A stretch of 64,000 nt of DNA from CAYYKK01 sp046351395 (GCA_046351395.1 JAXLYP010000015.1:186001-250000), one strand, 5' to 3'; shown: positions 53,566 through 63,408, counted from the stretch's first letter. The notes: a model not told the origin generated them from the sequence alone. Numbers and translations: made by a program.

Positions 53566-53850
53566 TCCTGCTTTTCACAACGCGAGCGGCGCCGATCACG
53601 ACCGACGCGACGCCGATGAGGATGCCGAGGATGGTGAGCGCAGCGCGCACGTTCGACGGAGCGACCGCCCGAGTTTGAGCCGAAGCGCCGCGAAGATCGC
53701 CCTCACGGCTGCTCTGCCGCGTGGTCCGCGTTCGGGAGCGCCGCGAGCGCCGCGGCGGCGGCGTTGCGGACGTCCGACTGGACGAGCCCGTCCCGAAAGC
53801 GAATCACGCAGTTCGCGCGCGCCGCGATAACGCGTGGGCCGGCGGTCCGG
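53566..53850 (-). pseudogene. MacB-type ABC exporter fragments
   Basis: Minus strand: the C-terminus of an ABC ATPase (ARANCVIRFRDGLVQSDVRN, AAAAALAALPNADHAAEQP) ends at TGA 53703-53705, overlapping GTG 53706 of a permease that opens VRAIFAALRLKLGRSLRR and, after a frameshift near 53650, continues VRAALTILGILIGVASVVIG. ATPase body and permease remainder are both missing, so this is a truncated MacB/FtsX-type operon. Confidence 0.65.
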
Positions 53851-53995
53851 ACTTCCCCGCCACCGTCGCGGGGATTGGCCTGCAGTCGTGTGCCGCCGCG
53901 CCGTCCGGGCTTCGATGCTTCTATGCGGGGGGATACAACGACCCGCCGCGCGTGGAGGACTGCTGCTGGCCGCCCCCCGATTCCGCCAATCCGTG

Positions 53996-54059
53996 GGGGT
54001 CCACGGGGCGGAGCCCCGTGTGGAGCCGCTCGAGCTCTTGTCGCGCCTCGCCGCGATGG
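53996..54059 (+). repeat. 64-bp IS91-derived repeat, copy 1 (relic 4)
   Basis: Identical except for one base to the reverse complement of 59555-59618. It encodes RVEPLELLSRLAAMV, the conserved C-terminal helix of IS91-type transposases, and ends there. Confidence 0.75.
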
Positions 54060-54229
54060 TGCCCGACTCCGCTGCCCCGATCCGTGCGCCCACGGTCTTC
54101 CGCACTCCGTCGGAACTTCGGAACTCATCTATGAACTGCAGCCGCAGCACCGCGCCGATCCGGGAGAGGTCGGCCGCGGCCTGGGCAGCCCCGAAGCGCA
54201 CCAACTTTGTACGACGAGAGTTGCCGAGG

Positions 54230-54965
54230 GCTCGCCGCGTCGTCTTGGCCGGCGACTGCCGAGAGTCGTCACCCAGAGTCGACTCGTTCGCGGGGCATGC
54301 GGACGTGGCCGTCGGCTTCTATGGCAACAAGGGATGGAGCAATGTCTCGCCGCCTCCCCCCTGCACCACGAAGCCTTTCGACCTGACACTGGACTTCACC
54401 GCGGTTCCACCGAACGCGAAGTACGTGCTCGGCGCCTCGGCTTCCCCGGGACACTTCACACCCCTCGTCGCCGCCTCTGTGCCGACGACCGTCCTCCACG
54501 TCGACTGCAACATGCGCATCGACGTCCTCGTGTTCGATGACGGCCACAACGTCATCGCGTCGGCGAAGGCGCCGACCGTGACCTCCGACACCGGCGATCC
54601 CGTGAACATGACACTGCCGTTCGAGCCAGTGCTCGCCACGAAGTCGATCAGCCTGACGATCGACCATGTCGTCGACGGCGCGAAAACGACGATCTTCGTC
54701 CAGGCCAACCCCGCGATTGGAGGGGCCCCGTCCACGCTCCCGTTCTTTGCACACAGCTTGTCCGATCCGCACTTTCACTTCAGTCTCCCGGACGATCTTC
54801 ACGCGTTCTCCAGCTGGTACGGCACGCTCGCGAGCCACATGGGTTCGTTGTCGACGGTTCGCTCGTTCGGGCTCGCGTCGGCGCTCCCGCCCTCCTGGTC
54901 CTTGGATGCCACGCAGCTTCGACCCGTCGTGTCAGCGACCGCCGACTGGTCGGATCCGAAACGGC
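54230..54965 (+). pseudogene. Secreted-protein-like fragment without start
   Basis: One frame is coherent from about 54270 (DSFAGHADVAVGFYGNKGWS) through TKPFDLTLDFTAVPPNAKYV, NMRIDVLVFDDGHNVIASAK and AFSSWYGTLASHMGSLSTVR to DATQLRPVVSATADW. Strand-rich and natural in composition. The 5' end meets IS91-derived sequence and the 3' end merges into a tail-collar fragment in another frame. Family unknown. Confidence 0.45.
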
Positions 54966-55253
54966 CGGCACTCTGCGCGCGTCGGTGGAGACGTCGTGGG
55001 CTCGCTCCAGGACTCGGCGTTTGCGACGCATGCCCATGGCATCGTCGATCCTGGGCACGCGCATTCGACGTCCGCCTTCGTCGCGTTCGGCGGCCCAGCG
55101 AGCGGGGTCGGATATACGCCCGGCGGGCAGCCGTTCGTCAGCGGCTCTGGAACACAAGGCTCGACGACGGGGATCACGGGGACGCAGAGCGCTGGAGGAA
55201 GCAGCGAGAGTCGTCCGGTCAACGTCGCGGTGCAGTTCATCGTAAAACTGTGA
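54945..55253 (+). pseudogene. Phage-tail-collar-like protein C-terminus
   Basis: In a second frame: GGDVVGSLQDSAFATHAHGI, VDPGHAHSTSAFVAFGG, GSTTGITGTQSAGGSSESRP, VNVAVQFIVKL and TGA. The GxxxxDxxxxHxHxxxxxGHxH pattern and the RPxNVAVxFIxKL finish are typical of tail-collar domain proteins (phage tail fibres and related secreted bacterial proteins). The N-terminal part is lost. Confidence 0.6.
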
Positions 55254-55939
55254 CCGCGACCGCCGTGCCGCTCTTCGCAGCGGACTCGGGTCGGTGACGA
55301 CTGCGGGCCGCGGCTTCGCGTGCAGGACGCACGACAGTTCGGCAACATCAGTTTGCGCAGACCCTCGGCTCGAGTGAGGTCTGCGCGAAGAGAGGGCGCT
55401 GCGAGGAAGAGGGAGAGGAAGAAGATTGAAACGAGGCCTCGGCGAGGACTTTCAGCGCAACGTCCGCAGCAGGTCCTTCGTGATGTTCTTCTGGTGCGAC
55501 TCCGCGTCCCGCCGCCGATCTAGCTTGCGCCGGCGACGCGACTCTCGACGGGTGGGACAACAGACAGTGCTGGCCGACAGGGGATGCAGACACTGCAGAC
55601 TCTGACGAGGCCCGGCGCCGAACCGGTCGATCGACATCGAGAACGCTGCTACGCGGACGTTGGACGTCGTGAGTCTCCTGTTCTCCTCGTGGGCGACGGT
55701 ACTCGGTCGATGTGACCGACGCAGCGGCTCCGGGTCGACGTCGACGATGGTAGGTCAGCCGACTTCCTCGTCCAGTGCGCGACGAGCAACTCTTCGTGCG
55801 AGGACGCGCTGCGCGCGCAGATCACGGCGCCGAATCGAGTGCACGATCCAGGCGGCCGAGGCCGCCTACCACCTGACGGACAACCTGAAGGAGCGCCCGG
55901 CGCCATGACCTGGCGCCGGACTCGCCCCCAACCGTCGCC
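55254..55939. other. Region without intact gene; possible small remnant at 55740-55908
   Basis: Nothing with natural composition is long enough to call. Near 55740 a frame reads ADFLVQCATSNSSCEDALRA and, after an apparent shift near 55815, IECTIQAAEAAYHLTDNLKE to TGA 55906-55908: perhaps the tail of a small lost gene. The rest shows no repeat or motif I can name. Confidence 0.35.
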
Positions 55940-56218
55940 TCAGGCGGGGACGACGGAGTTGTGCGCCTCGCCGAGCACGTCGGGGCGAGCGTTCACGCCG
56001 TGCTTCTGCAGGATCGGCATGAGCTTCGCGCCGAAGGCCTCGAGCTTCGCGGGGCTCTCGAAGACGTCGACGACCTGGAGCTTGGTCTTGTCCCCGAAGC
56101 ACACGTGATACGCGCGCCCGGCGGGGTGCCCGAGACCGGCGGCATCGAGATCGCGCATGATCGCGTCGTACTGCTCTGAGCTCATCCCGTTGACTTCGTA
56201 CCTGACGACAATGGCCAT
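55940..56218 (-). CDS. Small hypothetical protein (92 aa), dimeric-barrel-like
   Basis: ATG 56218, preceded by GGAGGA, gives MAIVVRYEVNGMSSEQYDAI, MRDLDAAGLGHPAGRAYHVC, FGDKTKLQVVDVFESPAKLE and a helix AFGAKLMPILQKHGV. The pattern of strand, helix, strand, FESP helix suits ferredoxin-like (antibiotic-monooxygenase-type, ABM) dimeric barrels. No catalytic function claimed. It follows the AAA ATPase gene by 65 bp on the same strand and may be co-transcribed. Confidence 0.7.
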   Translation of the reverse strand: MAIVVRYEVNGMSSEQYDAIMRDLDAAGLGHPAGRAYHVCFGDKTKLQVVDVFESPAKLEAFGAKLMPILQKHGVNARPDVLGEAHNSVVPA

Positions 56219-56283
56219 CGTTTCCTCCGTTCGTAACCGGCGGTGAGCGCCGGGGCTTTCCCAGGGGGCGTTACGAACGCACG

Positions 56284-59200
56284 TCACGTCGTTACACGGA
56301 ACGTCGTCGAGGGATCCGGGTCGTAGGAGCAAAAGAGCCCGGTGCGCACCGACCGCTCGAAGTGCGCTGCGATCTCCGGGGATTCCCGGCTGATCTCCGC
56401 AATCGCGCGCTTCAGGGCGACGGTCACGGCGATTCGCGCACGCTCGGCGGCCGACGAGTGCCGGCGTGAGCGCCCCCCGGCGCCGAGCGAGGCCGCGAGA
56501 TGGTCCTCGAGCGCCTCGAGCTCTACACGCACCCGGTCGACGCGGCCGGGATCGCCGAGCTGCTCGGCTTCCGCGAGGTCGGCGTTCAGCTCGTCGAGAC
56601 GGGAGCGGAGCGCGGATTTCGCCTTCGGGTCGAGGATCTGCTCCGCGGTCGTCTCGCGCGGCAGCGTCGGCCCCTCGGGTGCGACCAGCTCCAGCGCATG
56701 GACTTCGCGCCCCGGCGCTGCGACGAGCCGAGCGAGATACGCGAGCCCGCGCCGGCTCGCGAACCGCATCGTCGTGCCGTCGAGGTGGAGGCACCATCCT
56801 CGGTCCTCACGTCGCAGCGAGGCGCGTCGCTCCTTCGTCGGCGCGACGCTCTTGGGGGTGCTCGTGGCCCGCGCAGCGATTGCATCGAGCTCCGCGAGCA
56901 GCGGCGCCAACCCGAGCTCGAGCGCCGTGGCACGACTCGCCGCGACGAGCGCGTCGACGGTGGCCCCGCGGCCGGTTCGGAGGAGCGCGCGCGCGAGCTC
57001 GAGCTGCGACCACGCGAGGGCCGGCCGAGCGTGCATCCGCGCGTTCGAGGTGCACGCGTCCTCGAGGAACGCGATCGCGTCGCTCTCGGTCCCGAGAACC
57101 GTCGCGAGTCGTCCCAGATGACGCGTGACGGCGCCGAAGCAGGCGGCCGTCCCGACCATCGCGTTGTGCTTCGCGTACGAGACGAGGTGGGGCCGCAGCG
57201 CGGCGGCGAGCGGGATATCCCCGACCCGGACGACGATGTCTGCCAGGGCGGTGAGCGTGCCGACCCGCGCGAAGTCGCGCGGCACGTCCTCGAAGCCGGT
57301 CGCGCCGAGGGCCGCAAGCTCGGCGCGAGCCTCGTCCTCGCGGCCGAGCGAGAGGAGACCGATCGTCCGGAGCGCCTTGATCGCGTGACCGTGCGTGACC
57401 TGGTGAGCCTCGCGCGCGAGCACCTCCACGGCGTCTGCGAGGGGCGCCTTCCTACCGAGGAGATCGCACGGCAACACGAGCTGCGCGTGATGCAAGAGGC
57501 TGGCGCCGCCGTCACGAGCGGCGACCCCGATGTCGAACGCGCGTCGCGCATGCGCAAATCCGTCCTCGAAACGACCCGCGACGAACGCGAGCGTCGCGAG
57601 CCGCGACTGCGCATTGATGCGGGGTCCCGCGTTGGGTCGCGTCTCCGCGAGCTCCGCGTGCTCGCGCGCGAGTGGGAGTGCAACGAGCACGTCACCGCGT
57701 TCGAGGAGCGCGGAGAGCTTCCACCCTCGGCCTGCGATCTCCCGATCCACGTCACCGCGGTTGCGCGCGTGCGCGACGATCTCGTCGGCCGTGACGAGCC
57801 GCTCCTCGATCGTGTCCGGTCCATAGACGCTCTGCAGCCTCGCCTCGAGTGCGACCGCGATCGTCTCGGGCCTTCCGACTTGCTTCGCGATCGCGAGCGC
57901 ACGAGCAGCGATGTCGGCGCGGCGCGCTCGCGACGTGGGATCCATGACGAGATCACTCGCGAGGCGCCCGAGTACGCGCGCCGTCAGGTCGGACTCCTCG
58001 GCCCCGAGCTTCTCGAGCGCGCTCTCGAGCAGCGCGAGCTTCGAGAGGTCGCGCGCGACGTACTCGCGCATCGAGGCGCGGAGCAGCGCCGCGCGCGCGA
58101 ACAGGTGCGCGTCGCCCAGGGCATCTGCGGTCGTCGCGGCCTCCGCGAGCGTCCGTTCCGCCTCTTCGCGGTCTCCGACTGCGGTGAGCGCCTCGCCAAG
58201 CGCGAGCTTGATCTCAGCGACGAGCGCTGGAGGGGTCGAGGCGCGCTCCGCGAGCGCGAGCCCCGCGCGGTAGTGTCGAGCGGCCTCCTCGAACGCGAGC
58301 GTACGACGCGCGGCCTGCCCCGCTTCGCGAGAGAGCGCGATCGCTCTGGCCGCGTGTTCGGGGCCGAGCAGCGCAGCCTCGACCGCGTGACGGGTGCGCT
58401 CCGAGAGGCGCGGCGCGGCCAGCGCATCCACGATCCGGCCATGCAACGCTAACCGCTCTGCGGTCGGCATCGTGACGTACAGCGTGTGACACACGAGCGC
58501 GTGCGCAAAGCGAATCTCGTCGGGGTGGCTCGGCATCGTGAGGCGGGCGGCCGTCGATCGCTCGCGCACGCTCTCCACGTCCGTCGGTGGGAGGTCGAGA
58601 AGGCGTGCGACGTCCTCGACCATCGAGTCACGCCCCAGCACGGCCGCCACGCGGAGCACGGCCTGCGCGGTGGCGTCGAGCAGCGCGACCTGGCGCTGGA
58701 TGACGTCACGGATGGCGCGCGGTACGCCGGGCCGATCCTCCGCGATCGCCTCGAGATCCCCGTGCTGGGCCTCGACGAGCTCGCGAACGAAGAAGGGATT
58801 GCCCGCGGTGAGCGCGAGGAGCCGACCCGAGAGGCCTCGCGGCACGGGCCGACCACAGAACCAGGGAAGCCACTCGTCGAGCTCCTCTCGCGCGAGGCCG
58901 CGGAGCGCCACGGTCCGCGAGGCTCCGCGGAGGAGGTCACGGAGCAGGGGGCCCGAACGATCGTCGGCGGCTTCGATCTCCGCGTCACGGGCCGAGAAGA
59001 GAAAGCCGACCTTCTTGCTCCTCTGCTCGCGCTGGAGATAGCGAGCGAGCTCGAGCGACGCCGCATCGGCCGCATGGATGTCGTCGAGCACCACGAGGAG
59101 CGTGCGGGGCGCGGCCTCGAACGCTTCCCGTGCGCGCTCGAAGACCCGAAGTCGTGCGCGCGCGTCCACCTCGTCGGAGCCGTGCAAGAGGAGCTCGGAG

Positions 59201-59466
59201 AGCTCGCGGAACGGCGCGCCTGCGTCGCCTAGGTCGTCTGCGATCGACGCGAAGACCCGCTGCCACGGGAAGAACGCCGGCGCGCCGCCGAGCTCCCACG
59301 CGCGCCCCCACGAGACGGCGCTCCCCGACCGGTGGAGGGACTCCGCGATCGCTTCACAGAACGACGTCTTCCCGATCCCCGGAGGACCGACGACCACGAC
59401 GGAGGATGGAAGCGCGCCGAGCGTCGCCAGCGCGGAGCCCTTCTCGGCGGTTCGGCCCACGAACAC
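56284..59466 (-). CDS. Large AAA ATPase with TPR-like array
   Basis: About 1060 residues from GTG 59466 (VFVGRTAEK); the frame stays open further upstream (SLRYNVH precedes the GTG), so the true start may lie in or before the IS91-derived sequence. Walker A GPPGIGKTS near 27-35 and Walker B LLVVLDDIHAAD near 125 place it with STAND/MalT-type signal ATPases; from about 390 a TPR-like helical array runs to about 830. The end (GWCLHLDGTTMRFASRRGLA, then EISRESPEIAAHFERSVRTG) lacks a LuxR-type HTH. Such proteins gate signalling by ATP-driven oligomerisation. Codon use is normal. Confidence 0.75.
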   Translation of the reverse strand: MFVGRTAEKGSALATLGALPSSVVVVGPPGIGKTSFCEAIAESLHRSGSAVSWGRAWELGGAPAFFPWQRVFASIADDLGDAGAPFRELSELLLHGSDEVDARARLRVFERAREAFEAAPRTLLVVLDDIHAADAASLELARYLQREQRSKKVGFLFSARDAEIEAADDRSGPLLRDLLRGASRTVALRGLAREELDEWLPWFCGRPVPRGLSGRLLALTAGNPFFVRELVEAQHGDLEAIAEDRPGVPRAIRDVIQRQVALLDATAQAVLRVAAVLGRDSMVEDVARLLDLPPTDVESVRERSTAARLTMPSHPDEIRFAHALVCHTLYVTMPTAERLALHGRIVDALAAPRLSERTRHAVEAALLGPEHAARAIALSREAGQAARRTLAFEEAARHYRAGLALAERASTPPALVAEIKLALGEALTAVGDREEAERTLAEAATTADALGDAHLFARAALLRASMREYVARDLSKLALLESALEKLGAEESDLTARVLGRLASDLVMDPTSRARRADIAARALAIAKQVGRPETIAVALEARLQSVYGPDTIEERLVTADEIVAHARNRGDVDREIAGRGWKLSALLERGDVLVALPLAREHAELAETRPNAGPRINAQSRLATLAFVAGRFEDGFAHARRAFDIGVAARDGGASLLHHAQLVLPCDLLGRKAPLADAVEVLAREAHQVTHGHAIKALRTIGLLSLGREDEARAELAALGATGFEDVPRDFARVGTLTALADIVVRVGDIPLAAALRPHLVSYAKHNAMVGTAACFGAVTRHLGRLATVLGTESDAIAFLEDACTSNARMHARPALAWSQLELARALLRTGRGATVDALVAASRATALELGLAPLLAELDAIAARATSTPKSVAPTKERRASLRREDRGWCLHLDGTTMRFASRRGLAYLARLVAAPGREVHALELVAPEGPTLPRETTAEQILDPKAKSALRSRLDELNADLAEAEQLGDPGRVDRVRVELEALEDHLAASLGAGGRSRRHSSAAERARIAVTVALKRAIAEISRESPEIAAHFERSVRTGLFCSYDPDPSTTFRVTT

Positions 59467-59554
59467 GTGGACGTTGTACCGCAGTGATCGCTCCTCGTCG
59501 CGCGCCAGCCTTCGACGAACGAGTCCGCAGACGCCCCAAACCGCGGCAGCAACG

Positions 59555-60110
59555 CCATCGCGGCGAGGCGCGACAAGAGCTCGAGCGGCTCCACACGGGG
59601 CTCCGCCTCGTGGACCCCGCAGAAGCAGAGGCAGAGTCAGAATCTCACCTCGCTCCGCGAGGCTCGAGCACGATCACGTAGGTCCCGTCGCCTGGGGATG
59701 CTGCGCGGCGACTCACTTCGCGGTGCGCTCCGCGACGCCGAGCACCTCGGCCGCGCTCGGCTGCGTCTCCCTCGATGTGGACGCCATCCGGCGCGATGAC
59801 ATGCGAGTGCACATTCATCCTCGAGGCGGAATCGAATCTCTGAACGAACGTGATCGCGCCCGTGTGCGCGTCCTCGACGCTTTTCAACCCGAAGAGCCGC
59901 TTCGCGCGCCAGCGGAGGGAGCGGGTGAGCTCCTCCACGAACGCGCGAGCACCTCAGCACACGAGTTGCGCTCGCAGCCAAGAAGCACGCGGCGGCGCAC
60001 GGGAACGAGCACACCCATTGTCTGGTTCGCACGTGCGGGAGGAGCTTTCGACCGAGCGACGCTTCGAGGACGCTCATCCTGCCGCTTGAACGAGCGATCG
60101 CAGGTGACGC
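59555..60110 (-). mobile_element. IS91-family transposase relic 2
   Basis: Minus strand: EASLGRKLLPHVRTRQWVCS (about 60050-60110), FVEELTRSLRWRAKRLFGLK, AITFVQRFDSASRMNVHSHV (to about 59790), a short stretch ending VLEPRGAR, then the 64-bp repeat 59555-59618 with RVEPLELLSRLAAM. The middle of the transposase (normally about 200 residues) is deleted and several frames are used. Confidence 0.72.
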
Positions 60111-60227
60111 CTCGGGGCGCCGTCGACCGAGGCCCATGTCGACTCCGCTCAGCGCAGCCCCTTCGTTCAAGTGCGGCGCGCGCGCGGCTCCTATGGTCCG
60201 AGGCGTTCCCCCACGTAGGAGATCGCC

Positions 60228-61052
60228 ATGACGCGTATGAAGCTTCGTCTCTGGACCCGATTCGTTTCCTTCGTGAGCGCCCTGGCGCTCCTCGTCCTCA
60301 TGCTCGGCGGCTGCGGCACCGAGCTCAACCCGACGATCGCCGAGGTCTCCGGCCGCACGGTCGAGGTCGTCGAGACCGGCAAAGGCGACGCCACCGTCGT
60401 CTTCGAGTCCGGACTCGGGAACGACTGGTCGCCGTGGGACGAGGTCGCGTCCGAGGTCGCGGCGCGTGCGCGCGTCTTCGCGTACTCACGCCCCGGCTAC
60501 GGCGAGAGCGATCCGACGACCGCGCCGCGAGACGCGTCGCACATCGTCGAAGACCTCCGCGCGCTGCTCGCAGCGCGGGGCTACGCGCCGCCCTACGTGC
60601 TCGTCGGGCACTCGTTCGGCGGAACGTACATGGAGCTGTTCGCGAAGGCGCACCCCGACGAGGTGAGCGGGCTCGTGCTCGTCGACCCGCGCCACCGCGA
60701 CTTCTCCGCGGCGTGCGCGCACGCCGAGATCGACGGCTGCGGGATCCCCGAGTCGGCCGTCGACTCGCTCCCCGACGTCCAGATCGCGGAGTACCGAGCG
60801 TTCCCCCAGTCGTCCGGCGAGATCGCCGAGACGCCTGGCTTCGGACACTACCCGGTGCGCGTGCTGACGGCGACCTCGCACGGCCTCCCCTCCGAAGGCG
60901 AGGCGCTCTGGGTCTCCATGCTCGGCTCGCTCGCCGATGAAGCCGAGGACGGCGAGCAGCGCGTCTTCGAGGGCGCGAACCACAACCTCGAGGTCAACCA
61001 CGCGCACGAGGTCGCCGAGACGATCCTGAGCTTGCTTCCACCGAAGATCTGA
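60228..61052 (+). CDS. Alpha/beta hydrolase lipoprotein
   Basis: ATG 60228 gives 274 residues: signal sequence with lipobox LGGC near 26-29, then an alpha/beta hydrolase domain: strand TVVFESGLGNDWSPWDEVAS, RVFAYSRPGYGESDPTTAPR, nucleophile elbow VLVGHSFGGTYMELF (Ser near 129), Asp region LVDPRHRD and a C-terminal His in HNLEVNHAHEV. Belongs to the general lipase/esterase fold; substrate unknown. It follows the IS91 relic and precedes the AraC gene on the same strand. Confidence 0.82.
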   Translation: MTRMKLRLWTRFVSFVSALALLVLMLGGCGTELNPTIAEVSGRTVEVVETGKGDATVVFESGLGNDWSPWDEVASEVAARARVFAYSRPGYGESDPTTAPRDASHIVEDLRALLAARGYAPPYVLVGHSFGGTYMELFAKAHPDEVSGLVLVDPRHRDFSAACAHAEIDGCGIPESAVDSLPDVQIAEYRAFPQSSGEIAETPGFGHYPVRVLTATSHGLPSEGEALWVSMLGSLADEAEDGEQRVFEGANHNLEVNHAHEVAETILSLLPPKI

Positions 61053-61187
61053 GGCCGCGCTCGCACCGCGAGGAGGCTCTCGCCGAAACGGCGGGAGCTT
61101 CCTCGCGTGTCGTTAGGACGTGTGCGTTGACGCCGGAGCGCTCCGCGCGGTTGCCGCGCTCCCGGCGCGTCCGCTAGCGTCGCTGGA

Positions 61188-61987
61188 TTGGCGACGAAGG
61201 CCCACGGGCGCATCCTCGGTTGGGAGGGAGGGAGCCTCTGGATCTTCGGCGCGCGAGCTGGCGAGCGCTACCCGAGGACCGATCCTCACGCCCACCACGC
61301 GCTCCAGCTCACGATCGCCCTGACGGGCGAGGTCGAGTTCCATGGCGACGCTGGGCGCGTGTCCGGCGTCGCCTTCGCGATCGCCCCGGACGCCCGGCAC
61401 GCGTTCGCCGGCACCGGCACGGTCGCCCATCTGTTCGTGGCGTCGGAGGGCCAGGCCGGCCGCGAGATCGCCCGCGCGCTCTTCGAGCGCGGGCCGATCG
61501 CGCCCGTGCCGCTCGGCTCCTCGGCGATCTGCCGGCGCGCTTCCTCGCGACGTTCGAAGACCCGCGGAGCGGCGACGACGATCTGCGCGCGCTCGCTCGC
61601 GCGCTCGTCGCGCGCCTCGCGGGCGACGTTGCCCCGCGCGCCGAGCGCGTCGACCCGCGCGTGACCCGCCTCATCGCGTGGACGTCGGCGCGCCTCGATC
61701 GACCGCTCAGCCTCGGCGACGTCGCGCAGGCGATCGGCCTCTCGGAGGGGCGGACGCGCCACCTCTTCGTCGAACAGACGGGCCTCTCCTTCCGCACGTT
61801 CGTCCTCTGGCTGCGGCTCGTGCGCGCGGTCGAGATGTTCTCCGTCGGCGCGTCGCTGACCGACGCCGCGCACGGCGCGGGCTTCGCCGACTCGGCGCAC
61901 CTCAGCCGGACGTTCCGCCGCATGTTCGGCATCGCGGCCGCGTCGCTCGTCGTCTCCTCCGCGCCGCGATCGAGCCGCGCGACGTAG
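61188..61987 (+). pseudogene. AraC-family regulator, frame broken near 61515
   Basis: The start (61188, TTG or nearby) opens ATKAHGRILGWEGGSLWIFG and a cupin-like sensing region (ERYPRTDPHAHHALQLTIAL) to ALFERGPIAPVPL; near 61515 the sense shifts to a second frame: LLGDLPARFLATFEDPRSG and the two-helix AraC DNA-binding region: LSLGDVAQAIGLSEGRTRHL, VRAVEMFSVGASLTDAAHGA, GFADSAHLSRTFRRMFG. The domain plan is complete; one indel separates sensor and HTH parts. The regulator lies 78 bp upstream of the multicopper oxidase and may control it. Confidence 0.75.
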
Positions 61988-62065
61988 CCCCTACGTTCAA
62001 GTCGGTCCGCGAGCGGAGCCCTAGGTTCACGGACGAACTCGAACCGAAGAACCGAAGGAGCCGCC

Positions 62066-63361
62066 ATGAACGCCATGCCGATCGATCGCACCGCCGCAAC
62101 CCCCTCGCCGCGCGAGATCCACGTCGAGCTCGAAGCCCGCGAGACGGAGTGGGAAATCTCACCGGGCCGCAGCGTCGTCGGCTGGGGATACGCGGGATCC
62201 ATCCCGGGGCCGACGATCGTGGGGCGCGTCGGCGACGTCCTCGTCGCGCGCCTGACGAATCGTTTGGCCGAGCCGACGATCATCCATTGGCACGGGCTCC
62301 GCCTGCCCGCCGCGATGGACGGCACCGCCGCCGTGCAACGCCTCGTGCAGCCCGGGGAGCGGTTCGACTACCGCTTCGAGCTCCGCGACGCCGGCACGTT
62401 CTGGTACCACTCGCACGCCAACGAGACCGTCCAGATCGAGCGCGGGCTCTATGGCGCCATCGTCGTCCTCGGCGCCGACGAGCCGACGTTCGACGCCGAT
62501 CGGCTCCTCGTGCTCGACGATCTCAAGCTCGACTGGCGCGGTCGCATCGCGAAGACGGCGCTGTTCGATCGCCACAGCGGCCGAGAAGGAGACGTGCTGC
62601 TCGTGAACGGCCGCACCGCCCCCGAAGTCGAGATCGCGGCCGGACAGATCGAGCGCTGGCGCCTCGTGAACGCGTGCAGCGCGCGCTACGTGCGGCTGTC
62701 GCTCGGCGGCAGGCCATTCCGGATCATCGGCGGGGACGGCGGCCTCCGGAGCGAGACGCTCACCGTCACCGAGACGCTCCTCACGCCGGGCGACCGCGTC
62801 GAGCTCGCGGTCGGACCGTTCGAGGACGAGGGCGCCGAGCTCGCGATCGAGTCGCTCCCCTACCGGCGCACGTCGATGAAGCGCCCGCGCCGCGACCGGT
62901 GGGGCACGCTGCGCGTCGGCCCGCGCGCGCGGTCGATCGCGTCGCGCGCGATCGCGTCCGCTCCCATCGAGCCGCTCGTGCCGGTCGGGCGGATCGACCC
63001 GACCCGCACGGTGCGCCTCGGGGCCAGGATGACGCTGCACGGTCACGATTGGCTGATCAACGACCAGACCCATCACCACGACGCGCCGGTGAAGGTCGGC
63101 GAGCTCCAGGTCTGGGAGATCGTCAACGAGACTGGCATGGATCACCCGTTCCATCTCCACGGGTTCTTCTTCCAAGTCGTCGCGATCGATGGCGTGCCCG
63201 TCACCCCGACCTCGTGGGAAGACACGGTGAACGTGGTCGCGAAGCGGCGCCTCACGATCGCGTTCCGCCCCGACGACCGGCCGGGCCAGTGGATGTACCA
63301 CTGCCACATCCTCGAGCACCACGCGGCCGGGATGATGGGGCACTTCCAAGTCGTCCGCTGA
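62066..63361 (+). CDS. Multicopper oxidase (laccase/CotA-like)
   Basis: ATG 62066 with AAGGAG about 6 bases upstream, 431 residues, no signal peptide. Copper motifs are complete: IIHWHGLRLP (about 72), FWYHSHANET (about 112), HPFHLHGFFF (about 354) and MYHCHILEHHAAGMMGHF (about 411), which carries the T1 Cys, His and Met. Three cupredoxin-type regions are compressed into a length shorter than classic laccases (about 500). Oxidises phenols or metal ions with reduction of O2 to water. Lack of an export signal suggests cytoplasmic location or a missed start. Confidence 0.9.
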   Translation: MNAMPIDRTAATPSPREIHVELEARETEWEISPGRSVVGWGYAGSIPGPTIVGRVGDVLVARLTNRLAEPTIIHWHGLRLPAAMDGTAAVQRLVQPGERFDYRFELRDAGTFWYHSHANETVQIERGLYGAIVVLGADEPTFDADRLLVLDDLKLDWRGRIAKTALFDRHSGREGDVLLVNGRTAPEVEIAAGQIERWRLVNACSARYVRLSLGGRPFRIIGGDGGLRSETLTVTETLLTPGDRVELAVGPFEDEGAELAIESLPYRRTSMKRPRRDRWGTLRVGPRARSIASRAIASAPIEPLVPVGRIDPTRTVRLGARMTLHGHDWLINDQTHHHDAPVKVGELQVWEIVNETGMDHPFHLHGFFFQVVAIDGVPVTPTSWEDTVNVVAKRRLTIAFRPDDRPGQWMYHCHILEHHAAGMMGHFQVVR

Positions 63362-63408
63362 TCCGCGCGCCCTCTTCACCTCGCCCTCCCACTCGACGGA
63401 GACCTGAC

